From NCBI GenBank assembly GCA_902761735.1, contig CACWLL010000001.1:62001-126000 (forward strand): 64,000 nt of DNA, written 5' to 3'. The notes below the pieces were generated by a model that did no database searches, was not told where the DNA came from, and was given only the letters and a program-made list of their open reading frames with translations. The stretch is from an uncultured bacterium. GTDB taxonomy: Bacteria > Cyanobacteriota > Vampirovibrionia > Gastranaerophilales > Gastranaerophilaceae. Positions 53,956 through 63,700 of the stretch are shown in pieces. The translations under genes were made by a program, and so were the position numbers. Position 1 is the stretch's first letter; the number at the start of each line of letters is the position of its first letter.

Positions 53956-54424
53956 ACCTGATTATAATTTAAAAAGTATTTACGATATAAATCTTGAAGA
54001 ATTAAAATCAAAAGGTATAACAGCGATGCTGTTTGACTTAGACAGTACGCTAATGGCATCAAAATCGGCAAAATACGATACAAAAACTTTACAATGGTTA
54101 GAAAAAGTGCAAAAAAATTTTTTCATAGGTGTTGTATCAAATAACCACAATCCTGAATACATGGAAAAAGTTAAACTCGTCACAGAGTTTCCGATTGTAT
54201 TTCAGGCAGCAAAACCCGACACAAAGGTCGCTAAAACCTTTATGTCAGAGCATGCCCTAAAAGGGGAAACAACGGCCTTTGTCGGCGACAGACCACTTAC
54301 CGATACTTTATGCGGGAAAAGGTTAGGGTGCACAACGATTCTTGTAGATTCAATAACGGCAGACACAGAGAAGCCTATCGTTAGATTTGCCAGAAAAATC
54401 GAACGATTAACAGTCAAGAAATAG
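53945..54424 (+). CDS. YqeG-family HAD phosphatase
   Basis: 159 residues. HAD motif I D-L-D-S-T-L at about 30, motif II V-V-S-N-N-H-N-P, a lysine in A-A-K-P-D-T-K, and V-G-D-R-P-L-T-D with the last acids. The start L-K-P-D-Y-N-L-K-S-I-Y-D-I is typical of YqeG, a family often near shikimate or ribosome genes. Translation is coupled to the U32 gene. Confidence 0.92.
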   Translation: MFLKPDYNLKSIYDINLEELKSKGITAMLFDLDSTLMASKSAKYDTKTLQWLEKVQKNFFIGVVSNNHNPEYMEKVKLVTEFPIVFQAAKPDTKVAKTFMSEHALKGETTAFVGDRPLTDTLCGKRLGCTTILVDSITADTEKPIVRFARKIERLTVKK

Positions 54425-54441
54425 CAATTAAAGGAGTAAAT

Positions 54442-54792
54442 ATGAGTCGCATAAACAGGATAGAGCCCAGTTTCGGGGCAGTAAAACTTAACCCGAATTG
54501 TCCAAATATTGCAAACTATCTCGATAGTTTACCAAAATCGCAAGCTTTGGCAATTGAATCAATGGCAGAAAAGGCCAAATTCGATAAAATCGATGTTTAT
54601 CTTTCAACAATATTTAAAAGCTTTAAAGAACGTCTTGTGGCTGAAGTTGGAAGCAAAAAATATACGGAAAATTTTCTGCAAGCCCCTGACTATGTAGTAT
54701 ATAGAGCAATTGCAAGAGCAAAAAAAATCGAAGCTCAACAAAATTTTCAAAATGAAGTCAGCAAAGGAAGAACAAGACCAACAATAAAATAA
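54442..54792 (+). CDS. small leaderless protein, N-terminal F-G motif (paralog A)
   Basis: 116 residues. P-S-F-G-A-V-K-L at 9-16 is the short motif found in several window proteins. The C-terminal half, V-G-S-K-K-Y-T-E-N-F-L, aligns with V-G-D-K-I-F-V-E-N-F-F of the next gene, so the two are paralogs. No signal peptide. AAAGGAG precedes the ATG. It could be co-transcribed with the U32 and YqeG genes. Confidence 0.65.
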   Translation: MSRINRIEPSFGAVKLNPNCPNIANYLDSLPKSQALAIESMAEKAKFDKIDVYLSTIFKSFKERLVAEVGSKKYTENFLQAPDYVVYRAIARAKKIEAQQNFQNEVSKGRTRPTIK

Positions 54793-54804
54793 GAATGGCA
54801 AAAT

Positions 54805-55167
54805 ATGAAAACAAGCTTGCAAACATATAATCCGACATTCGGAATGCCGGTCAATAATTTAAAGGAAATTCCCGTTGTAAATAGAATTATAAAATATAAC
54901 TATGCAAGGGAAGGGAAGCTTTTTGGAACTTCTTATGACAAAATTCATAAAATTGCAAAAGCTGAAACAAATAATCCCTATAACATAAATCTATCCGTTA
55001 TTGAAAAAAAAGATGGAGAAAAATTGCGTGCAATTGTAGGGGATAAAATTTTTGTAGAGAATTTCTTTAATGACCCTGTTGATGTTGTATCTAAAGCCGT
55101 AAAATACTCGCATAAGCTTATAAAAGAAAATGGCAATACTGAAAGCAAATTTAAAATATTCGAATAG
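54805..55167 (+). CDS. small leaderless protein, N-terminal F-G motif (paralog B)
   Basis: 120 residues. N-P-T-F-G-M-P-V at 9-16. Shares its C-terminal half with the preceding protein. No signal peptide or membrane segment, and a weak ribosome site. Function unknown. Confidence 0.65.
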   Translation: MKTSLQTYNPTFGMPVNNLKEIPVVNRIIKYNYAREGKLFGTSYDKIHKIAKAETNNPYNINLSVIEKKDGEKLRAIVGDKIFVENFFNDPVDVVSKAVKYSHKLIKENGNTESKFKIFE

Positions 55168-55243
55168 TGTTACATAATGTAAAATTACTTAATTTTATTA
55201 TAAAGAAAACTATAAAAACTCCGTAAATTATTATGGAGTTACT

Positions 55244-58200
55244 ATGTCTGTAAACAATATAAAAAACCAACTACAGAATTTTAAAACAGCAGAAGACATC
55301 ACCGCTGCAAGGAAAAGCGGCAAGATTGACGTATCTGTTGAAACTGAATTGCGTAAATTTTTTGGGAAAATAGATTCTAATGGAGATGGTAAAATCTCAG
55401 ATGACGAGTGGAGCAAGGGAGATAAAATAATTGAAGATAACCTAAATAATGAAATAAAACAAAAAAATAAATCAGATGCTGCATCTGAGACTCATGCTGC
55501 GCATGAGTCTAATAATTCCTCAACAGATGAATTTCCGAAAGATGAAGATGGCAATATTATTACATACCCTAAACATGGCGAAACTTTTCAAAAAACCGCT
55601 GAGCGTTTAGGTTTTAAAGAGGGTACTCCGGAATATGAAGAGTTTGCAAAGGCAAATAAAGATGCTCAGAAACGTAAATGGTTTAACGTTGGTGATGAGG
55701 TAAAAATTCCTCCGTCAATACAAGATAAAATTGATAAAAACGGCATAATCTCGAAAGAAGAAGGTGACGCTGAAATAGATAAATATTGGGAGTGGGAAAA
55801 TGAACGTAGTCGAGATGCTGGAAGTTCAGAAGAGAGTGGCGGAGAGCCTACGCTAACAGAAAAAGGCAGACCTAAAGGTTCAGGTTCAGTATCAGGTGGG
55901 GGCAAGTCTTCAGGAACCGGAGAAATTCCACGTTCAGGAAGACATTCAAGGTCAGGAGAAGTTGGCAAGACAGACAATACACCGTCGCAGGATAAAACAA
56001 GAACCACTCCCGAAAAAAATAAAAATTCTGCTCCAAAAGTTCAACCTAGAGAAAAGGCTAACGAAGCTCAAAGAAAACAAGCAAAAATTTTAGCACAAAA
56101 ATTACATAAACAAATTCAAGGTGCCAGCATGAATTCTAATACTATTGCCATGCTGAAAGAAATAAATGATGAGAATGTTGTATATGTAATGGATGAATAT
56201 AAAAAGCTTACCGGCGGTAAAGAAACCCTCGCACAGGCTGTTGAAGCAGAATGGGGGTTAGATAGCAATACGGTAAAACAGTACATATGTAAACCCCTTG
56301 TCGGATATGCTAAAAAGCACGGTGTTACGGGAGTGTATTACGGCGACTATATGAAAAAAAATGATATGGAGCAAATCAATAAATGGATTCATAACGCAGA
56401 AACCAGAATTAATCAAAAAGTTGAAATCAAACCTATGGCAAATGCTCAACAGGTCAAGAAAAAAGAAGCTGCAGCTCCCACACATGTTAAACAGATTGCA
56501 GAAGATTTTAAAAAACGATATGGAGGCAATGCCAAAGTCACATACAATCCAAAAACCGAATATTATGAAGTAACACTTACAGACGTAAATAATAAAGATA
56601 TAAAACAAATGAAATGGGTTGTATCAGAAAAGCCTTGGCAAGACAGCAACAGTTTTGACGGTTCTGTTTCCAGAGCATACGAAAAAGGTAAAGCTACCGT
56701 AAACAAGGGAACATACAATAACGGAATAGCAGTACTCGCCGGTGCATATAAAGGAATAAAAGCCGGTATAAAAAGTGCATATAATGACTACACGGCAGTA
56801 AAAAATATTCAAGCAAAAGATTATATTGTTTCCGAACAAATAACCTATGCTGATGGTAAAGTTACAGATGGAAACTATGGACGAGGTAGCGTTAAACAAA
56901 ACAAATTAACAAAAAGTTCTAGCACAAAAACAAAAGAGGAAGCAAAACTAAATACCGCAGCAGATATCTCAATTGAAAATACTATTGGAATGCATAAAAA
57001 CGGTAGAGATTTTTCTAAGTCTCTGACTAAAAATAAAGCAGATTTAATGAGGACTTTAAATATAGATAACGATACATATAACATGCTCGCTCAAACCGCA
57101 ATCGGTATAGCGGGTAAAGAAACCCGTTACGGAGCTTGGGTAACGAAAGATGAAAATGGGGACACTGATATCAACTACAGTCTTATAGGAAAAGACTCAT
57201 TGGATTATATTGGTGCAAGATCTGTAGTAAAAGAAATGGCCGCAAATGGCAGTGCAAACTCTGTAGGTCTGACTCAATTAAAATTCGGTTTACACTCTAA
57301 AGACCCAAAAATTAAGCAACAACTTGCTCACTTTGGAATAACCAAAGAAGAAGATTTAAAAGACCCTGATAAGTCAGCTATCGCAACGGTAATTGTTCTT
57401 AACAGCATGAACAATCAATTAGACAGCCAACATTATAAAAATGCTATGGCTGCCGCAGAAGGAAGAACTGTTTATGTCAAAGGTTGGAAAATGGGCGAAG
57501 ACGGCATAGCTAAAAAGACTAATGACGGGTCAACTAAACCATGGAAAAACCACGTTTCAAGACAAGATGCTTTATGTGCTCTTTGGAATGGTGGACCTAT
57601 GGCAGAATCGCTCTCGAACGGTAGATTTGAGCCTCAAACTTGGGCTTATTGCAGAGAAGTTCGCGGTTTCTCTAATAAATATAATGTTAAAGAAACAAAA
57701 GAGTCAAGGGCAGCTGCAGTTCAAAAAGAGGAAGAAACAAGAGCCTTTAAGAATATGGATAATACTGGTGAAATGGGCGGGATTTCTTTCATGCCTGCAA
57801 TGTACACTGATAAGCAAAAACACATGAATACACCTGTTGAAATAAAATCATTAAGAGATACCTTAACTGCAAAAGGCTTAGATTCTAGTCTTACAAGACA
57901 ACTTTGCAATGCAATGCAAAACGGAGAAATTGGATTTGATTTCGGCTTAACTAAAGAAGAAATAAATTCGCTTACAAACGCTGATATCAAACTTATACTC
58001 AAGCATTTAAATCAATTAAAATTAAAAATTAATGTAAACACCGGAGATGGAATAAGTGCAAATGAAGCATCCACATTAAGAAATACCTATGCATCGACCG
58101 TAGGTAATGCTGACAATGCATTCAGGACAGAATATCTTAACAATCACAGTAAAGTATATAATGATAACGGCAGCAACAGCGTATTAAGAGAACAGAGTAC

Positions 58201-58819
58201 CGACCCTGGTTCCAGTAACTATGTAGACAAATACGGTCAAAGACGAGGCTTTCGACATGAGCAAAATCGCGGAGTAAACACGCGAACTACAAAAGGAACT
58301 ATCAGTCCTCAACAAAACGTACTTGCACAATCTGCATATAATGTTGCAATGGATAATCCTAATAATTTAAAATCCGGCAACTGTTTGGATGGAGTAAAAA
58401 GAGCAATGAGAAACGCCGGTATTGACGTTAGCGGAATGTCAAAATACGGAAACACTCCTAAATACGTTAAAAATTGGTTTGATGCAAACCCTAAAATGTT
58501 TACACAGGTAAAAACCGTTGCAAATGCTGACGGATCAACAAGAGCATTAAACTATTCTGATTTAAAAACCCTTCCTGCGGGATATATAGTTCTTTGGATG
58601 CCTGATAGCAATAGCGAATATGCGGATCAAGCAGGACATTCAGCAATTACAAACGGATATGGTCAAGGTAGCGGAGATGCTACAGACAATCTTGAATGGG
58701 GAGCCTATACTACATCAAACAATACTTCGGGTAAAGGTGAACACGGGCATTTTGTAGTTTACAAATTATCTGACAATTGGGAAGTAGATGCCAATGGCAA
58801 ACTTGTATTTAAGGGATAA
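55244..58819 (+). CDS. large leaderless protein with EF-hand, LysM-like, lysozyme-like and CHAP-like domains
   Basis: 1191 residues. A canonical EF-hand loop D-S-N-G-D-G-K-I-S-D-D-E is at 44-55. A LysM-like segment lies about 100-150, then a Ser/Gly/Pro-rich linker to 270. A lysozyme-like transglycosylase domain appears near 610-830 (G-I-A-G-K-E-T-R-Y-G with candidate E625, S-V-G-L-T-Q-L). The last 160 residues resemble a CHAP/NlpC amidase with C1047 (G-N-C-L-D-G-V-K) and H1131 (A-G-H-S-A-I-T-N-G). So it should cut peptidoglycan, yet no signal peptide is present. GGAG precedes the ATG. Converges with uvrB without a gap. Confidence 0.75.
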   Translation: MSVNNIKNQLQNFKTAEDITAARKSGKIDVSVETELRKFFGKIDSNGDGKISDDEWSKGDKIIEDNLNNEIKQKNKSDAASETHAAHESNNSSTDEFPKDEDGNIITYPKHGETFQKTAERLGFKEGTPEYEEFAKANKDAQKRKWFNVGDEVKIPPSIQDKIDKNGIISKEEGDAEIDKYWEWENERSRDAGSSEESGGEPTLTEKGRPKGSGSVSGGGKSSGTGEIPRSGRHSRSGEVGKTDNTPSQDKTRTTPEKNKNSAPKVQPREKANEAQRKQAKILAQKLHKQIQGASMNSNTIAMLKEINDENVVYVMDEYKKLTGGKETLAQAVEAEWGLDSNTVKQYICKPLVGYAKKHGVTGVYYGDYMKKNDMEQINKWIHNAETRINQKVEIKPMANAQQVKKKEAAAPTHVKQIAEDFKKRYGGNAKVTYNPKTEYYEVTLTDVNNKDIKQMKWVVSEKPWQDSNSFDGSVSRAYEKGKATVNKGTYNNGIAVLAGAYKGIKAGIKSAYNDYTAVKNIQAKDYIVSEQITYADGKVTDGNYGRGSVKQNKLTKSSSTKTKEEAKLNTAADISIENTIGMHKNGRDFSKSLTKNKADLMRTLNIDNDTYNMLAQTAIGIAGKETRYGAWVTKDENGDTDINYSLIGKDSLDYIGARSVVKEMAANGSANSVGLTQLKFGLHSKDPKIKQQLAHFGITKEEDLKDPDKSAIATVIVLNSMNNQLDSQHYKNAMAAAEGRTVYVKGWKMGEDGIAKKTNDGSTKPWKNHVSRQDALCALWNGGPMAESLSNGRFEPQTWAYCREVRGFSNKYNVKETKESRAAAVQKEEETRAFKNMDNTGEMGGISFMPAMYTDKQKHMNTPVEIKSLRDTLTAKGLDSSLTRQLCNAMQNGEIGFDFGLTKEEINSLTNADIKLILKHLNQLKLKINVNTGDGISANEASTLRNTYASTVGNADNAFRTEYLNNHSKVYNDNGSNSVLREQSTDPGSSNYVDKYGQRRGFRHEQNRGVNTRTTKGTISPQQNVLAQSAYNVAMDNPNNLKSGNCLDGVKRAMRNAGIDVSGMSKYGNTPKYVKNWFDANPKMFTQVKTVANADGSTRALNYSDLKTLPAGYIVLWMPDSNSEYADQAGHSAITNGYGQGSGDATDNLEWGAYTTSNNTSGKGEHGHFVVYKLSDNWEVDANGKLVFKG

Positions 58820-60814
58820 TTACTTATCATTAACCATTTCCCGTAGTTTTTTTAGTTGATCCCGAATTTCGGCTGCTCTCTCAAAATCAAGTATTTTAGC
58901 AGCCTTATGCATATCTTTTTCAAGTTTATCTATAAGTTTTGGTAAGTCTTTTTTCTCAACACCAAGCTCAACCATTTCCTCTGCAACAATATCCTCTAAA
59001 TCTCTGTAACTCGCTACAAGAGAAAGTAAATTATTCTCAATCGGCTTTTTAATTGTTCTTGGAATTATTCCGTATTTTTTATTGTGCTCCATTTGAATTT
59101 TTCGACGGCGTTCGGTTTCATCTATTGCATTTTTCATAGAATCCGTAACTTTGTCCGCATACATAATAACTTCACCGCAGGCATTTCTTGCAGCACGTCC
59201 TATTGTTTGTATCAAACTTGTCTCGGAACGTAAAAAACCTTCTTTATCTGCATCCATTATTGCGACAAGAGATACTTCCGGTATATCCAAACCTTCCCTA
59301 AGCAAGTTTACACCTATAAGCACATCAAACTCACCAAGACGCAAATCTCTGAGTATTTCGACACGTTCTAAAGATTGAATGCCGCTATGCAAATATCTGA
59401 CTCTGATACCTTCCTGTATAAAGAAATCCGTTAAATCTTCCGCCATACGTTTCGTTAATGTAGTAATAAGGACTCTTTCATTTTTTTCACAACGCTTTTG
59501 GATTTCTGCTTTCAAATCATTAATCTGCGATTCAATAGGCCTTACGGATATTTTAGGGTCAACAAGCCCTGTCGGACGAATAATTTGCTCTACAATTTGA
59601 GAAGATGTATCTTTCTCAAAATCCCCAGGAGTAGCTGAAATATAAATTTTTTGATGAACTCTGTCAAAAAACTCCTTATTCCTCAATGGCCTGTTATCTT
59701 TAGCACAAGGCAATCTAAAACCGTACTGGATAAGTACATCTTTTCTTGCAGCATCACCGTGAGCCATACCCTTCAATTGAGGTAATGTAACATGTGACTC
59801 ATCAACTACCGTAAGAAAATCACCCCTGAAATAATCCAACAAAGTTGCGGGAGGAGAACCTTGAGGACGACGCTCAATTATTCTTGAATAGTTTTCAATA
59901 CCTGAACAATACCCCATCTCTTTTATCATTTCAATATCATACTTAACCCGCTGTTCAAGTCTTTGCGCCTCAATTAATTTATTTTCATTTTGGAGTTCTA
60001 CGAGGCGATGTTGTAACTCTTCCCTTATTAAAGCAATAGTTTCTTCCTGATTTTCGTCATAAGAAAGATAATGTACCGCCGGATAAATCACAACTTTATC
60101 CGGAGCTTCAATAATTTCACCTGTTACATTATCAATCCTGACTATTTTTTCTATTTCGTCACCAAAGAAATAAAGTCTTGTAACAATCTTTTCATACGCA
60201 GGCATAATTTCTACGACGTCACCTTTGGCACGAAAAGAAGAACGTTCCAAAACCAAATCATTACGCTTATACTGTACGCTAATCAAATGCCTTAGCAAAT
60301 CATCACGCTCAATATTATCCCCGACATTAATTTCAACAGAACCTTTAAAATAATTTTCAGGTAAACCTAAGCCGTATATACAACTTACAGAAGCGACGAT
60401 TATAACATCATCACGCTCATACAGACTACGTGTAGTATTATGACGCAGTCTGTCAATTTCTTCATTAATTGATGCAGATTTTTCTATATAAGTATCAGTT
60501 CTTGGAATATACGCCTCAGGCTGGTAATAATCGTAATAACTTATAAAATATTCAACGGCATTGTCAGGGAAAAGCTCTCTAAATTCATTATACAATTGAG
60601 CTGCAAGAGTTTTATTATGAGCAATAATAAGTGTTGGCTTTTGGACTTGCTCAATAACATTAGCTATTGTAAAAGTTTTACCTGAGCCAGTGATACCTAA
60701 AAGGGTCTGAGCATCATCACCCTTATTTATTCCCGCGACAAGCTCTTTTATTGCTTTAGGTTGATCCCCCGCAGGAGAGTATTTTGAATTAATTTTAAAC
60801 AGCTTATGTTCCAT
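58820..60814 (-). CDS. uvrB: excinuclease ABC subunit B
   Basis: Damage-verifying helicase of nucleotide excision repair. 664 residues with Walker A G-I-T-G-S-G-K-T near 40, beta-hairpin region [10 protein letters not shown] near 92, helicase motifs D-E-S-H-V-T-L-P-Q and Q-T-I-G-R-A-A-R-N, and a C-terminal UvrC-binding UVR motif. Normal length. Divergent from metK. Confidence 0.97.
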   Translation of the reverse strand: MEHKLFKINSKYSPAGDQPKAIKELVAGINKGDDAQTLLGITGSGKTFTIANVIEQVQKPTLIIAHNKTLAAQLYNEFRELFPDNAVEYFISYYDYYQPEAYIPRTDTYIEKSASINEEIDRLRHNTTRSLYERDDVIIVASVSCIYGLGLPENYFKGSVEINVGDNIERDDLLRHLISVQYKRNDLVLERSSFRAKGDVVEIMPAYEKIVTRLYFFGDEIEKIVRIDNVTGEIIEAPDKVVIYPAVHYLSYDENQEETIALIREELQHRLVELQNENKLIEAQRLEQRVKYDIEMIKEMGYCSGIENYSRIIERRPQGSPPATLLDYFRGDFLTVVDESHVTLPQLKGMAHGDAARKDVLIQYGFRLPCAKDNRPLRNKEFFDRVHQKIYISATPGDFEKDTSSQIVEQIIRPTGLVDPKISVRPIESQINDLKAEIQKRCEKNERVLITTLTKRMAEDLTDFFIQEGIRVRYLHSGIQSLERVEILRDLRLGEFDVLIGVNLLREGLDIPEVSLVAIMDADKEGFLRSETSLIQTIGRAARNACGEVIMYADKVTDSMKNAIDETERRRKIQMEHNKKYGIIPRTIKKPIENNLLSLVASYRDLEDIVAEEMVELGVEKKDLPKLIDKLEKDMHKAAKILDFERAAEIRDQLKKLREMVNDK

Positions 60815-60910
60815 ATTAGAATTTTATATTAAAAATATTATTAAGAAAAGTGTATTTTTTACACACAAATTTGCTTTTAAAATATTTCTGATGTAAACTA
60901 CAATGATAGT

Positions 60911-60974
60911 AACGGCCGGGTCGGAATTAAAAACCTTACCGGCAGGTGGAAAATAAAAATTAAGGAGAAGAAAA
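60911..60974 (+). promoter_or_regulatory. structured metK leader, candidate SAM-responsive element
   Basis: After a TACAAT box (60899-60904) the leader begins with GCCGG (60915-60919), then ACCT (60933-60936), CCGGC (60939-60943) and AGGT (60944-60947). GCCGG can pair with CCGGC, and ACCT with AGGT; these pairings cross, so they form a pseudoknot or are alternatives. AAGGAG follows at 60962. No named SAM riboswitch class fits by eye. Confidence 0.35.
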
Positions 60975-62249
60975 ATGACACCAAGAAACTTTTTATTTAC
61001 TTCGGAATCTGTTACCGAAGGACACCCCGACAAAGTATGCGATCAGATTTCTGATGCTATTTTGGATGAATTTTTGACTAAATACCCACAATCAAGAGTA
61101 GCGGCTGAAACCACAGTAACAACAGGTATGGCTTTAGTTTGCGGCGAAATTACTTCGGATTGTTATGTAGATATTCCGTCAGTTGTAAGAAATACCATTA
61201 AAAATATCGGCTATACCGGTTCTCACGGCGGAGGATTTGATGCTGATACTTGTGCAGTTATTACAAGCATAGACGAACAATCTTGCGACATAGCTGGCGG
61301 GGTAAACAAATCACTTGAAGCGAGAAACAACAATGCTGATACTTCAACCTCAGAAACCGCAAATATCGGAGCAGGAGACCAAGGTATTATGTTTGGTTAC
61401 GCTTGTAACGAAACCCCTGAATTAATGCCGTTACCGATAAGCCTTGCTCACAAATTAGCATACAGATTAACTCAGGTTAGAAAACAAGGTATATTACCTT
61501 ATTTAAGACCTGACGGAAAATCTCAAGTAACGGTAAGATATGTTGACGGGAAACCGCACAGCATTGACACAGTTCTAATCTCAACACAACACGACCCGTC
61601 AATTAACGGAATTTCAGATAACGTGAAAATTCAAGAAATTATAAGAAATGATTTGAAAAAATACGTAATCGATTACGTGTTTGAAAACGAATCACCGATA
61701 GGTTTATCAAGCGATACAAAGATTTTGGTAAATCCGTCTGGTAGATTTGTTGTGGGCGGACCTCAAGGTGATGCAGGATTAACAGGCCGTAAGATTATTG
61801 TTGACACATACGGCGGCTATTCTCGTCACGGCGGCGGAGCATTTTCAGGGAAAGACCCGACGAAAGTTGACCGTTCCGCAGCATACGCAGCAAGATACGT
61901 CGCAAAAAATATTGTTGCCTCAGGATTAGCTGAAAGATGTGAAATCGAATTAGCATACGCAATCGGCGTAGCTGAACCTGTATCAATAATGGTTGACACT
62001 TTCGGAACAGGTAAAATTTCAGATGATGAAATTTCAGAAATTGTTTCTAAAAACTTCGATCTCAGACCTGCTGCAATAATAAGTCAATTTGATTTAAGAG
62101 GTTTACCTGCTAAAAACGGCGGTAAATTTTATCAGCTGCTCGCTGCGTACGGACATATGGGCAGAACTGATATTGTCGTTCCTTGGGAACAAACCGATAA
62201 AGCTGAAAGCATAAAATCACAAGCTTTAAGCGGTTGCGCCTGTGTATAA
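60975..62249 (+). CDS. metK: S-adenosylmethionine synthetase
   Basis: Makes SAM from methionine and ATP. 424 residues, with S-V-T-E-G-H-P-D-K near 12-20, [11 protein letters not shown] near 130 and [16 protein letters not shown] near 290. Slightly longer than the usual 380-400. Ends in G-C-A-C-V. Preceded by a structured leader and followed by a terminator. Confidence 0.96.
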   Translation: MTPRNFLFTSESVTEGHPDKVCDQISDAILDEFLTKYPQSRVAAETTVTTGMALVCGEITSDCYVDIPSVVRNTIKNIGYTGSHGGGFDADTCAVITSIDEQSCDIAGGVNKSLEARNNNADTSTSETANIGAGDQGIMFGYACNETPELMPLPISLAHKLAYRLTQVRKQGILPYLRPDGKSQVTVRYVDGKPHSIDTVLISTQHDPSINGISDNVKIQEIIRNDLKKYVIDYVFENESPIGLSSDTKILVNPSGRFVVGGPQGDAGLTGRKIIVDTYGGYSRHGGGAFSGKDPTKVDRSAAYAARYVAKNIVASGLAERCEIELAYAIGVAEPVSIMVDTFGTGKISDDEISEIVSKNFDLRPAAIISQFDLRGLPAKNGGKFYQLLAAYGHMGRTDIVVPWEQTDKAESIKSQALSGCACV

Positions 62250-62262
62250 TGAAAACATTTAC

Positions 62263-62299
62263 AAAAAAAGAGATTACCTTTATTGGTAATCTCTTTTTT
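62263..62299 (+). terminator. terminator of metK
   Basis: AAAAAAAGAGATTACC / GGTAATCTCTTTTTT perfect inverted repeat, 13 bases after the stop. Confidence 0.92.
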
Positions 62300-62361
62300 G
62301 TAATAATTTTGTGATAAAATTAAACTGAAAGTTATTTACTAAAACTACAATGAGGGAAATT

Positions 62362-63603
62362 ATGGGACTAACGATAGCAGAAAAGATTATATCAGAACAC
62401 GCAGGACACACTGTAAAAGCGGGAGAGCTTGTCATTGCAAATGTTGATGTTGCAGCCGTTCAAGACGGGACGGGACCTCTAACAGTACAAGAATTTAAAA
62501 AACTTGGAGTTGATAAACTGCACAATCCTGAAAGAAGTATTTTGTTTATTGACCACGCTTCACCGAGTCCCAGAAAAGAATTATCCAACACACATAAAGT
62601 ATTAAGAGAATTTTCAAAAGAGTACGGTGCTGTTCTTTCCGATGTTGGAGCCGGAGTTTGCCATCAGCGATTAGTAGAAACCTTTGTCAATCCGGGAGAA
62701 ATACTTGTCGGTGCGGATTCGCACACATGTACATCTGGTGCATTAGGCGCCTTTGCAACGGGTATGGGCTCAACCGATATTGCAGTTGCAATGGCATTGG
62801 GCAAAACATGGCTCAAAGTTCCTGCAACATTTAAAATCGAAGTTACAGGGAGCTTCAACCAAGGGATTTGTTCTAAGGATTTGATGTTATACCTGATAGG
62901 ACTAATCGGCGCTGATGGAGCAACATACAAGGCTCTTGAGTTTTGCGGAGACACTATTGAGAATATGTGTATGTCCGAACGTTTTACTTTAGCTAATATG
63001 GCAGTAGAAGCTGGCGCTAAAGCAGGATTATTTGCTACCGACGACAAAACAAAAGCATTTTTAGCAGAACGAGGAAGAGAAGATAAATTTAAATTAATTG
63101 AGCCGGATGAGGACGCTGTATATGAAAGAGTTATTAAAATATATGCAGAAGACATTCCGCATACGGTTTCTTGTCCGCATACCGTTGATAACACAAAAAC
63201 GGCAGAAGAATTAAAGGATATTAAAGTTAATCAAGTATATGTCGGAACATGTACAAACGGCAGAATTGAAGATTTGAGAGTTGTTGCAGACATACTAAAA
63301 GGGAAAACGGTTAATCCAGACGTCAGAATGCTTATTTGTCCCGCATCAAAAGACGTATACCTCAAAGCGCTTGAGGAAGACTTGATAAAAATATTTGTTG
63401 AAGCAAACGCAACAGTTCTTCCTCCAGGATGCGGGCCATGTGTCGGGGTTCACGCCGGAACGTTGGCTGATGGAGAAGTTTGCCTTGCTACACAAAACAG
63501 GAATTTTCAGGGCAGAATGGGAAATACCGAAGGCAGCATATACCTTGCGTCCCCATATGTTGCGGCTTATACGGCTTTAAGAGGTCACATAGCTGACAAA
63601 TAA
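62362..63603 (+). CDS. leuC: 3-isopropylmalate dehydratase large subunit
   Basis: 413 residues of the aconitase family, with V-D-V-A-A-V-Q-D-G-T-G near 28, G-A-D-S-H-T-C-T-S-G-A near 118 and the cluster cysteines C-T-N-G-R and C-G-P-C-V-G-V-H. The short, archaeal/cyanobacterial-type length suits LeuC, though homoaconitase of the same subfamily cannot be excluded. The start has GAGGG upstream; an ATG four codons earlier does not. LeuD is not adjacent within the window. Confidence 0.88.
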   Translation: MGLTIAEKIISEHAGHTVKAGELVIANVDVAAVQDGTGPLTVQEFKKLGVDKLHNPERSILFIDHASPSPRKELSNTHKVLREFSKEYGAVLSDVGAGVCHQRLVETFVNPGEILVGADSHTCTSGALGAFATGMGSTDIAVAMALGKTWLKVPATFKIEVTGSFNQGICSKDLMLYLIGLIGADGATYKALEFCGDTIENMCMSERFTLANMAVEAGAKAGLFATDDKTKAFLAERGREDKFKLIEPDEDAVYERVIKIYAEDIPHTVSCPHTVDNTKTAEELKDIKVNQVYVGTCTNGRIEDLRVVADILKGKTVNPDVRMLICPASKDVYLKALEEDLIKIFVEANATVLPPGCGPCVGVHAGTLADGEVCLATQNRNFQGRMGNTEGSIYLASPYVAAYTALRGHIADK

Positions 63604-63666
63604 TTCAAATTGTTAATAGGATAAAATAGTCCTAAAATTTTATAAATTTGCATAATTTATATTTAT

Positions 63667-63699
63667 AAAATCTCCTTATGATATTAATAAGGAGATTTT
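63667..63699 (+). terminator. hairpin ending leuC and overlapping the next ribosome site
   Basis: Perfect 13-base arms AAAATCTCCTTAT / ATAAGGAGATTTT with a 7-base loop. The right arm contains the AAGGAG of the sigma factor gene that starts two bases later, so the structure can both stop transcription and hide the ribosome site. Confidence 0.75.
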
Positions 63700-63700
63700 T

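Noticed and set aside
60911-60974. SAM-I, SAM-II or SAM/SAH riboswitch by name
   Set aside because: The conserved core bases and loop lengths of these classes are not seen; only a generic structured leader can be supported.
62664-63194. 176-residue minus-strand reading frame
   Set aside because: Antisense shadow of leuC; no ribosome site.
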